From Aurifilum marmelostoma (lineage: Eukaryota; Ascomycota; Sordariomycetes; Diaporthales; Cryphonectriaceae), in NCBI GenBank assembly GCA_027559495.1, contig JAMXSV010000010.1, positions 1,116,001-1,180,000 of the forward strand: a DNA stretch of 64,000 nt, in the 5' to 3' direction. Positions 44,665 through 54,700 of the stretch are shown here, one piece after another; positions within the stretch are counted from its first letter, which is position 1; each line of letters starts with the position of its first letter. The translations under genes and the position numbers were made by a program. The notes beneath the pieces are model-generated. The model saw nothing but the letters and a program-made list of their open reading frames with translations, had not been told where the DNA came from and did no database searches.

Positions 44665-47002
44665 TGTGTAAACGCAAGTAGTAAAGTGATGAGGTGTAGA
44701 GAAGGCTGCACATGAGAAATTTGGGGCGGTTCTGAGTATTTTCAGACCCAGGCATGGGGAGGAGCGAGATATTTATACCTGCGTACGCCACGAGCAGTGT
44801 ACCAGCCCTTTGAATCCCCTTTTCCTCAACCTGCTCCCATGAAAAGCCCCTGCGCCCTCCTGCTCCGCTTTCATCACTCTTTTCTCCTACAGCTGTCCAA
44901 CTTATGACGCGCGTGATAGTAGCCACCTGCCAGTCTTGATAAAGTAGCAAGGGTCAATCAGCTCCATTCCTCGGATCGAAGCCAATCATGTAAGTGCAAT
45001 TATGAAGGGAACATCGCCTGCACACTAGACGCCAGGGAATATCACTGCTCTTGCTGCTCAGCTTGTTTGCATAATGGTGGCGCAGAGGCCGGGCGCTTCC
45101 AAAGCTTGACTAGAGTCGATTGGCTCACATGGTAGGAGCATGCTGTCGCATTCTCCTCTTCCCTCTCCCCCTCCCTCCTCTTCCCTCCTCTTCCCTCCTC
45201 TTCCCTCCCCCTCCCTCCTCTTCCCTCCTCTTCCCTCCCCCTCCCTCCTCTTCCCTCCCCCTCCCTCCTCTTCCCTCCCCCTCCCTCCTCTTCCCTCCCC
45301 CCCTCCCTCCTCCACTAAGTACCACCTCATCTCCTTCGAAGAGGGTGAGGGTCGAATACCTGGCTGTCGAGCGCGTTCTGTTGCTTTAGCTCCTCGGCTG
45401 GGCTTTTCAGCTCACATTCTCCTTGCATCAGCCCGGGTCCAGGCAGCGATCGTCTGTTACCTTATGTATTGCCCACCAGGCTATGCTCATGAGGTCTGAA
45501 AGCACACGGAGCTGCTCCAATCACCTCGGACCAACTCTTGTTTCGTGCTGGCCCCTGGTCTTAGATCTTTCAGCGGCAGCAGCGCTGAAGATTCGGTCCG
45601 ATTCTGAACAGCGAAGCATCCAACGTGCAGAAGAGGGGACGTTGGCATGACGTGTCCGTGATAGGAGCTGGTACCCTTGCGATTTCTCTGCTGGATCGAC
45701 GATCGTGTCTCTATGAAAGCAGAGGCAGGATCGGTCGCGAGCGGAGAGCACGACGATTGGAGCACAAAAATACCGGCTATGCTAGCTTCACGACTACAGC
45801 ATCGCACGTCCGCCTGAGTCAGCAATATTAGGGGGAAAGGTAGAAGTTGAAGTCTAGAATCAGACTGCGGTAAGCGAGGAAGGCTTTATTTATGCTGCAA
45901 TATGCAAGCTTATACGAGCAGAGTACGACTCAGCGCTTTGCCCGCTAGGTAGAGTGTGACGCAGAGGCAATCCCGAGCCTGTGGCCATGATCCGCTCGAC
46001 CGCTTATCCATATTTGACAAGATTGACATCAGCCTGTTAATTACTACCTATGAATTCCATTTCAGTCCAGAATGATGGGATCATCATAGCTTGAGCCGGA
46101 TTTGCTACCCAGGCTGAACGCGCCCGTCCGTGCTCTCTTCCGGATTGGCCCCTCTCCACGGCGTGCTCTCTTTTCGGTGACAGGCGGACAAGCTAACGGA
46201 GCAATGCCAGCTTGGCTGCTCAGAAACCTCATAGAAGCATCGCAATCCCATTCGATCCAGTAGTTGATAAATTTGCGACACTCAAACCGTAGCCTTAAGA
46301 GGTTGATATATATTATAAAGCCTCTATTTGCTTAGACTATCCTTGCAAACCGTCTAACTAATAATTTAGGGCCGTTTACCTAGAGGCTTATGCTGAGGAT
46401 CAGTAGGAAATCAGGGTAAGCACGCTTATCGCAGGCGATAAGATAAGCGATCTGCTCTCTGTAGGGATAGTCGTCTTGCCCAAGCCGTATAATATCTAGC
46501 AGTAGCTAGCCAACTAGCGTCCGACGCTTCCCCCTTATCTCTCTACTGCTAGAATAAGCCGCGCAGTTAGGGCAGGATAGCTCTTAACTAGCTCGAATTT
46601 TAGCTTTAAAAGCTTCCTAAGTAAATAAATGCTAATAGATGCTATACCTTAGGTAATAATGGGATCTATAAAGCTCAATGCAGTCTGTATTGCTATTTTT
46701 GATATTGTTTAGAAGGCCTGCTTTATGCTTAAGCAGATTGATATTTTAAGTATAGCATTGAAGAAGTTGGCCTTTATTGCGCAGTGCAATGAGAACTTTG
46801 TGGGCATCAGTCGGCTCACTATTGGTGGCTATATAATAAAATTAAAGCCCTGACTTTCGTAGTCATGCTCTGCCTTCGGGATTGCATAGTGCTGCCTCTA
46901 AGAAAATCTCACCCCGAGCGTATAGGCCGCCCGAGGACCGAAAGTCCTGCTTAATTTCAGTTCTAACGGCCTTGAGCCATAACTATGTTTACTTGCACTC
47001 AC
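44665..47002. other. 2.3-kb gene-free stretch with polypyrimidine tract and RIP-like decay
   Basis: It contains the pyrimidine tract (45148-45313). From about 46270 to 46860 the sequence is crowded with TA steps and stop codons in all frames (ctagcagtagctagccaact, taagtaaataaatgctaata), typical of repeat-induced point mutation. No gene is seen; open frames over the tract are low-complexity artefacts. Confidence 0.55.
45148..45313. repeat. CCCTCCTCTT/CCCTCCCC tandem polypyrimidine tract
   Basis: About 165 bases that are almost wholly C and T on the plus strand, built from ccctcctctt and ccctcccc units. Such mirror-like tracts can form triplex DNA. Confidence 0.95.
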
Positions 47003-47155
47003 TGGGATCCCGGCTGCTATGCTTATTCCAGCTCCCGTTACGACAATGATACGCTTGGCGTGGCTCAGAGTTCCGGCGATGTGCTTCAGTTCGTCATAAG
47101 AACCAGGACCGATCGAGGCCATCGTTCCCTTTGGGATAGCAGCAGATCTATCCAT
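47003..47155 (-). pseudogene. sirtuin (Sir2 family) first-exon fragment
   Basis: From MDRSAAIPKGTM the frame reads SYDELKHIAGTLSHAKRIIV then VTGAGISIAAGIP, the NAD-binding start of sirtuins (G-A-G-I-S-x-x-x-G-I-P-D-F-R-S). It ends at a GTGAGT donor (intron starting 47002), exactly where many fungal sirtuins would continue with DFRS. Leftward (46300-47000) no DFRS, zinc-binding Cys or HG motif is found; that DNA looks RIP-mutated. So only the first exon is left next to the DUF3435 gene. Confidence 0.65.
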
Positions 47156-47899
47156 TCGTCTAGTATGTGCTCTGGAAGGTAAGAAGAGGAGGGTGGCTAA
47201 GCTTGGGGTGTGGTATGATGCTGAGGTGACGAAACTCGGGTGGTTGAAAGAGGAGAAAGAGGAGAACAGTCCGGGAGGAAAGAGAGGGGGCATCGCAAAG
47301 GTATTTATATCTCCAGAATTCTCTAAGATATGCTTGCTCCGGGCATCAGGATGACCAACAGGATAATGCAGTACTCAGATTGGGCATGATCGCCAAGAGC
47401 CTCGCCTCCTGCCAGCGCATAGAACTTAGCATGCCGACTCACTTCTACAGACTAGCTTTCTTGGAGAGAAATCAGATGATTAATGAGATATGCTAGATCT
47501 TACAGAAACGAAGGAGGATCGCTAGATCCTCACGGTTGACTTGTTAATGCACTCTCCCCTGTTGCGATCGATAATAGAGAGACTAGATGTATTCAGGACT
47601 GTGCTAAAGAGAGATAGAAATGAGGAAGAAAGTAACCAAAGAATAGCTAGCTGACTGAGGCTATCTGCAGAAAGCCACACACTAAGAATACGCCAGTCCA
47701 CCTCGCCGCTTCTTGATAGCCCTCACATCCCAGAGACTGATGCCGACGTGATCCATCATAGTGACAGAAAAGATATCTTGGCAAACAGGTCGACTGTTTG
47801 AGACGGAGGGATCAGGTTTGAGACGGAGGGATCAGAGCTGTAGAATCCAATTCCGACCACCGGAAACGGCCATGGCGACACTATGTCGCGCCTAGACAT
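47156..47899. other. spacer between sirtuin fragment and DUF3435 gene
   Basis: No gene is seen. An exact 20-bp tandem duplication is at 47796-47835. Confidence 0.55.
47796..47835. repeat. exact 20-bp tandem duplication
   Basis: gtttgagacggagggatcag occurs twice with no spacer (47796-47815 and 47816-47835), 64 bases beyond the 3' end of the DUF3435 gene. Confidence 0.95.
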
Positions 47900-50633
47900 T
47901 TACACGGCTCCAGACGGAAGCTGAGGGCGAGAGGCGGTCCGCTGTAGGCTGTCAACAAGTGTGGTGGCCTGATTCGATCGGCTTCGGCGCTGGTTCGCCT
48001 TCGCAACCTTCCTTGGTATCATCCCCAAGTCGATGCGATGGCCGCGCTGGCCATCTATTCCATGGACGACATTAGCATGGAGGAACCAAGCATCAATGCT
48101 ATCGATCAGCTCCACATCCGCGTCCTTGAGGCTGTTCCGTGTGCATGCAGGGCAGGGGAAGGGCTCGAGAAAGTCGAAGAATCGGTGCCGACTTTCGAAA
48201 TGCCGTGAGTAACCCTGCCCAGCACAGAATTTGGCGTTGCAGATAAGACAATGGACCATTTGAGCTTTTTCGTACTTCTTGAGAGTTTGGCTCCTCAATT
48301 GAAGCCCGCCTTTGTCGTGACGCCATAAGGGCGCGTTTGAACGCCCGTGAGCGTGCTCTGCATGGGCGCAGTATTGCATTGGACTGGTTATCCTTTTGGG
48401 CGTGAGGCCGAGGCGATAGCATTCGGGGCAGTTGAAAGGTGTAGTAAAAGAGGTACTGTGATACTTTTCAATGTGGGAAGTGAGCTGCGAGCGGCCATTT
48501 GACGCTGGACAGCCGAAGATGCACTGGGATCCTCTTAGGCTTGCAACTGGCGGTGGTAAGGAAGTAGGGGGCTGGTTCTCGGCCTCAGCGATGATCTTCT
48601 GCATGAGGATCTCTAGATTTGTAAAGCGATGCGCCAGGTACTCGAGAAGTAGCCCGCCAAAACGCTCGCCGCTCAGATCGCTCCGATGTAGAAAGTCGCT
48701 GATGATCTTCGTTCCCTGGCCGCCCATATCGGTATGAAATCGTTGCGATGTGAGCCCGTCGGCTTTATCGCTTGTGTCGCTAGTAATAGCTTGTTGACCA
48801 AGAGCTCCGAGCTCGGCAATTTGAGCGAAATAGTCCTTGCGTTTCTTGTTGACAGCTTCCCTAGCAAGCTTTTTTGAGTAAATAGCGGAGGTGGGAATCA
48901 CAACGCCGAGTGGCGGCACCTCTGGTGCCATGTGTTGCTTTGGCATCTGCAAGCTCCGCGCGGGCCGTCTGTACAGCGGGAAGAGCCTCTATAGCCTCGG
49001 CATCCTCTTGCGAGCTTTCAAGTGGCGCGTCGGCATCCCGCTGCAGGCAAGCTTGTCGTATTTGAGAGAAGAGCTCCTGGCTGTCCTGTGCAGTCCCCGC
49101 CTCGCCAAAGTTCAGTGCCATCAAGTCTATACTGCATTGGCGCGGCACATAGCTTCGCTCAAAAGTTCTCTAAGTATTGGACAGGATATAGTTGCGAAGA
49201 GCTGGGCTAAGAACAGCTATTGAAAGCTGTATTAGCAATGAACAATGCCAGATGCACAAAGTGAAAGAGGATTCTTACCATCCAGCCTGCCTCCTGCTCC
49301 CACGCGTGTAGCGTACGGTCGGATACTTTCGCGACAACCAGCCGCTCTGAGCGTCTCATGCCAGATCTGCCGATACTGGTGGTACGTGATCGGAAAGATC
49401 ATCTCGTCCAGCATCTCCTCTTTCCATTCGATTGGCATGTATTCCACGTTATCCTTAAGCTTCGGTCGAGTATTGAATTCCTCAAACGATGAGAAATGGA
49501 CTTTGAAAGCATCGTCAACCAAGCCTTGGACAACGATTTGGGTAAGGATACACAGGAGCTTGCAAGGCACGTATGTAGCAACCAAAGTTACACTTCGGAG
49601 TAGATATTAGTCCTCGAATCCTCGTTTTAGCATTGGCCGAAAGATCGATAACTTACAATTCATCCTGGCCCTTTCTGATGGCCAATTCCTGTCTCTTATT
49701 TTGCTTCAAAGTGATGAATGCGACTGGCAGAACAGTACCTTTCACTCGCACCAGGGCTAGCTGTACTTGGCGGTATTTGAGCTCCAATAGTACGTTCATC
49801 CGAAAACCGCCGGCTCCGGCCATTGTAAGGACGCTACTGAACGCAACACGGACGCGCGGCAGAATTCTGGTTGACCAGGGCCGTAGCCATAGTGTGCTCA
49901 GGATTAGAAGGATATCTTCGGCTGTTGCTTCCTTTTTCACGAATTTCTGGTGAAGCGTGAGGCCTTTCTCTGTCGCGAATTCCTCGATGATCCACTATAT
50001 CGCAGATTAGTCATCGATCAAAGAGAGGTGAGGCTGACAAGTACCTTGCTAATTAAAGCCACGGGCCCACACCGTTGACCCTGCTTTACTTCGGTATGCT
50101 TGAGGGTCCATCTCCAGGCATTTTCCGGATCATCAAGACGCTTCTTCGCGAGAATGTTGTGGTTGGCATATGTGACCAGGTTTGACCATACGTGGTCAAG
50201 GGCAACTGCCGTTGTAAACTTGTTGCGCACTTCGCCGGCGTCACCAACAAGATTCGCAGCTATTCCTATGTTGGTATTGTACATCCACTCAAGAAATATC
50301 TGCAGATCGATTTGTGCATCGCTGCTACGACGACCGCACAAGTCGATCCAAATTTCTTCAGGATCTATAGTCTTCACAACCCTCGTACAGAAACTGAAAT
50401 TTGGCGCAAGTGGTTAGAGAGAAAGGACAGACAGAAATCTTTGACTTGGAAACATACTCATGGAAAAATGACCAAATTCGCTCACGCCTTTCAATGAGTT
50501 CTTGGCTTGCTTTGGAGTAATCGGTTCGTGGCTCGGATTGTACTTTGCTCCTTTCTGCTTGCCGGCGCTGCTCAAAGTAGCTAGCCCGTGTTCCCGCAGA
50601 GAACTTGCTGACGTCGGTAGTAATCGAAGACAT
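47900..50633 (-). pseudogene. DUF3435 tyrosine recombinase (Starship captain-like), disabled
   Basis: Exons 50458-50633, 50045-50393, 49657-49994, 49279-49592 and 49216 onward join in phase from MSSITTDVSKFSAG. The DUF3435 catalytic fold is clear: GAGGFRMNVLLELKYRQVQL (first Arg region), FPITYHQYRQIWHETLRAAG, RPYATRVGAGGRLDG (second Arg), LSPALRNYILSN and, with the presumed Tyr nucleophile, TFERSY. A TAG at 49170-49172 lies between the last two; CAG to TAG is a C-to-T change in CpA. A second break at the A6 run (plus strand T6, 48870-48875) moves the C-terminal part to another frame. That part carries Cys/His fingers (CIFGCPASN...HIEKYH, FNCPECYRLG, HCLICNAKF...HFESRH, FPCPACTRN) and ends at 47900. 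It is read leftward, into the accessory block. Confidence 0.82.
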
Positions 50634-51009
50634 AGCGCACCCAAGTATGTATGAAGAAAGTATGAACAAAATTTTGTTTAGGAAGATGAAAAGACTAGAT
50701 TACTGAATATTGCAATCAAGCTTGATGAAGTAGTAGAAAGGAATATGCTTATGATACGGGATGCTGCTAGACTAAGAGAGCGTATTTATATTGATATGTC
50801 GCTTGTCTAAATAAGCAGGTGTAAGCTAAAATCTGCATGTTAATCTAAATAAGTTATTAGAATAGGACAGAAGCTTGGAACTGAATCCTTACAAGTAGTG
50901 ACTTGAGATATACATTAAGAATAGAAAGCTCTCCTACAATATGTTAAGAGTATCTTCTTTCTGTTTGTCAAGGCAGCACGCTTCGTTGCCAAATACTTCC
51001 CAGTCCGCG

Positions 51010-51043
51010 TCGTTGGATACTAACCACTATACTAGGCAGACCT
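51010..51043 (-). other. tRNA 5'-half-like fragment with A-box
   Basis: On the minus strand ctagtatagtggttagtatc matches the D-arm/A-box of eukaryotic tRNAs (TAGTATAGTGGTTAGTA is typical of fungal tRNA-His and related genes), preceded by a possible acceptor strand gtctgcc. No anticodon stem, B-box (GGTTCGANNCC) or matching 3' acceptor follows within 80 bases, so it is a half or a chance match. Confidence 0.4.
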
Positions 51044-51483
51044 CAGACAGCAGTGCTCAGTGATGAGCGAGTGATGATTCATGGTGAGAACTCTGCACCT
51101 ATATAGCTAGTGGAGAGGCGGGGGCGGAGGTAGCTGTGGTATGTGGATACGTGTTTGGGGTTTTGGCTTTGTGTGTGTGGTGTGGTTGAGACAATAGAGT
51201 GGGGTTTGTGCTGGCGGCTAGCACTAGAGTGGCTAGTGTGGTCAGCCCGGTTTGGTGGTTGGGGAGACACGCTGGTAAACATACTTCTACAGACATAGTG
51301 TCTCGTGTGTGTAAGCACAGTGCATGTGTGTGTTTTTGAATGTGGCTCTGGCATGCATATCACGATGCTGAGATGGCATCTACAGGCAACTGTTTGCCAG
51401 TACATACCCCTAAATCAACATGACCTTCCTAGGCACTAACTGGCAAAGTGAGGACCCGCACAAGAATACAGAGCCTGAATGAC

Positions 51484-51507
51484 AGCAGGCAGGCAGGCAG
51501 GCAGGCA
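51484..51507. repeat. (CAGG)n microsatellite
   Basis: About five uninterrupted caggcagg units, followed by cacaca. Confidence 0.9.
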
Positions 51508-51789
51508 CACACAAAGCAGACCTACAGTCATCACTACAGATCAAGAATCCAACGAGACAGCCATAGCATACATAACTCACAAGACAAAAGAAAAGTTTTG
51601 TAATTTTGACCACCGTATTCTACATGTGTGCCCTGCCTCATACCTGTGCCATGCAATGCCAATTGAAAAGAAAAAGAAGAAAAAAGCAACTAGACCACTC
51701 CTCCTGCCGGCGCCCTCATACCTGTAAAATCTCTCCCCAATCAATCACTCCACGATTGCTGCCATCACCACCACGGCAGCAGAGAGGTT

Positions 51790-54700
51790 CTAGCCACCCC
51801 GAGCATTGGGACCACCTCCGCCGCGTGCACGCTTAGCCTTCTGGCCACCCGCATCCGACTCGCTAGGTCGTTTGTTGCCGGGCTGGAAGTTATCGGCATT
51901 GGGGTTGAGGCTGCCGCTCTCCTTCCGGTTCTGGCCCTGACCGCCTCCCCTGCCTCCCCGCTGATAGACCCCACCGCGACCACGTCCCGGAGCACCGCCC
52001 CGGGTAGGGACTGGAATGCCGGTTCGCAGTGGCTGGTTCGCTTGTTGGCCCTGTGCAGCCGCGGCTTGCTGCCCAGGCCCGGCACCCGGCTGGGCCTGGG
52101 CGAAGGGGTTGCTGGCCGGTCCAGGCGGGTGGGATGGTGAGGCCGTCGTAAAGGGGTTTGCTGGTAGTGTGTCGGCCGGAGCTGCTGCTGCTGCTGCTGC
52201 TGCTGGAGGCTGTGCGGGCTGCGCAGGAGTGCCGTTCGCGGCCGGAGCAGTCGCGCCTTGGAAAGTGTCAGTATATCTTCTCTAAAGACAATGGGAATAC
52301 ATATTTTGCAACATACCAGTCGTTGCGGCGGGAGCCGCCTTCTCTTGTGCGCCTGCGGCGCCGCCCGAGGGAACAGCTGTAGCCGGTGGTGCAGGCTTCG
52401 CCGTCTTGGCCTCCTCCCAGACCTCGCCCACAGGTCGCTCTGGCGTCGCCTTGGCAGCCGTCTCGACGACAAACAGCTTCGCGCTTGCAAGCCTGTGCTT
52501 GTTCTCCGTCATGTTGATGCGCAGCGCAGACTTCTTGGACTCCATCATTGTGGCCTGTTCCCTAGCACTCACAATCTTGGCCTCATACTCGGTCTTGATC
52601 GCCTGCTCCGCCTCCTCCTTGATCTTCTTGGTCTCCGCGAGCAGCTTGTTCTTGATGTTGTTGCTGACCACGGATTTCAGCGTCGTATTCTGGCTCAGGA
52701 GCTGACGGGTGTCGGCGTCACTAAGCTGTGCAAAATCGGCAACGAGCATGGCAGGCAGACCGCCCGTCGGCGTCTGCGCGGCTGCTTGTTGTTGTTGTTG
52801 CTGCTGCTGCTGTGGCTGCTCTTGCTTGCTTGGTGTGCCCGGTGCGGCGTTGGCTGCTGCAGCCGCGCCCTTGTTCTCGGCCTCCCAGATGGCCCGCTCT
52901 TGCTGGAGTCTCAGCGTATATTCGCCCTGGAGCTTCTCCTTCTCCTGTGTGAGCTCGGCCTGGTTCTTGGCCTTGTCGTCAGCCAGCCTCTTGTTGAGCG
53001 CTTCCTTCATCTTCTGGGACCGCTTGTCCACGATCTCCTTCATGTTGGACTCGGTCTCGGTGATCTTTGCCTTCAACTCGGTAACCTCGGCTTCCAGTTC
53101 TGTGACTCGGGCCTCGGCCTGAGCCAGCTTCTGCTGAAGCTCGGCCCGCTCAGCATCAGGCAGGGCAGCCGGAGGCGGTTGAGCTTCGGCATCGGCGCCG
53201 TCCTGAGGAGCCGGAGCCTGCACCTCGACCTCCGGAGGTGCTTCGGCTGTGGGCTGGGCCTGGCCTGCAGGTTGAGGCTGGGCCTGAGCCTGAGCCTGAG
53301 CGCGGGCCTCGTCGCGTTCTTGTGTAACCTCGGCGAGCTGTGAGCGAAGGTTGGCAACCTCCTGGTCGGCCGCTGTCTTGGCCTCGTTGGTAGCCGTCAG
53401 CCCCTGCTGGGCGCTCTCTAGCTGCTGTTGCAGCTGGACGAGCTGGTCGGCCGGCACAGTAGATGCGTCTGCGGCAGGAGCCTCTTGTGCGATGCTGGCG
53501 GCGGCAGCCGACTCGACCTGTTGTTGCAGCTCGCCGACGCGTGCCTCCAAGACAGACTTCTCCTGGACAGCTTGGTCAAGCTCGGTCTGGACCGAGTTCA
53601 GCCGTCCCGTGCACTCGTTGAGCAGGCCCTGGACCCTATCCCGCTCAGCCATCAGCTCGGTATTCTTCTGCGCCTTCTCCCTATCCCTGTTCTTGGCTTG
53701 TTCGATGATTTTAGCACGAGCTGTTGACCAGGTGGCCTTCTCGTTCTCCACGGCCTTCTCGAGCTCTGTGACCCTGGCCTGCAGTGACTCCCCGGTTTGC
53801 CTGAGCGTGTCGCGTTCCGTCTCGACCTCGGACAGCTTAATCTTCATCGACTCCATCTCGGCGGGGTCGACGCGTCCCTGCTGGTTCACGATGCTCTCCA
53901 CCCGCTTCGACCAGCGGTTGCGGTCCTCCGTCATCTGCGCAAGTTCTTGCTCGAGATAGGCCTTCCGGTCCTCGAGCTGACTCTGTTCGTTCTTCAGCGG
54001 CTCGATCTCGGCTCGCAGCTTGGTGATCTCTGCGTTCTTGTCCCCGAGTTGACGCTCTAGCCGCTTGTTCTCGCTGCGGAGGGTGGTATTGCTCTCCCTG
54101 ATCAGGTTGAGCTCGTTCAGCTTGGCCATCAGCTCCTCGTGGCTCTTGGCCAGGCTGTCATCGGTCCTGGACACGCGCTCCTGCTCGAGCCGCAGCTGCG
54201 CCTCTTCCAGCTGTGCCTGTTTGGACTCGAGCTGCTGCTGTACGCGCTCCGCCTCGCGCACCTTGATGTTGTATTGCACCTCGAGGATCTCCTTCTCCCG
54301 GTGCAGGTACTTGTTGAGCTCGGTAAGCCGCTCGATGTCGGAGCCGGGAACAGACGTGGTAGAGTCGCCTTCGGCATCCATAAACGCGGTGCGGTTCTCC
54401 TTGATGGACGCAAGCTGGGACGTGAAGCTGTTGAGCTGCTCCTGCAGCAGCTTGTTCTGTTGGTCCACGTCACGGCGCCTCTCCTTGAGTTCGGAGATCT
54501 CCTGGCGTAATTGCTGCTCGCGCTCCGAGAACGACCTCTTGTTGTCCTCGAGTGTGTGCTTGGTAGACTCGGCCTCGGCCCGCCACGAGGCGGACTGGGT
54601 CTTCAGCTGGTTGTGTTGCGCCCGGAGGCCCTGCAGAGCCTTTGCGGCCTCCGCATGCTTGACCAGTTCGGTTTCATAATCCTGCTGTGCCTTTTTGGCA

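Larger units (their letters stand above)
50634..51789. other. boundary zone between accessory block and conserved genes
   Basis: No gene is seen. From 50634 to about 50990 it is AT-rich. At 51010-51043 (minus) lies a tRNA 5'-half-like sequence (separate entry). From about 51100 it changes to GT- and CA-rich low-complexity DNA with a (CAGG)5 run at 51484-51507, then the 3' region of MLP1. The Starship end, if real, should fall here. Confidence 0.5.

Noticed and set aside
45058..45499. Several 66-119-codon frames, all Pro/Ser/Leu or Gly/Glu/Arg
   Set aside because: They come from the polypyrimidine tract, which is open in every frame.
51079..51405. 108-codon His/Thr/Ser-rich frame in the boundary zone
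   Set aside because: It is driven by GT/CA low-complexity DNA, has no splice or start support and is not conserved in style.
52258..53343. 361-codon open frame on the plus strand, and many similar long frames to 57500
   Set aside because: They are antisense shadows of the MLP1 coiled coil; the biased Glu/Gln/Leu codons of that gene keep the opposite strand open. Their Leu/Ser-rich translations show no domain.
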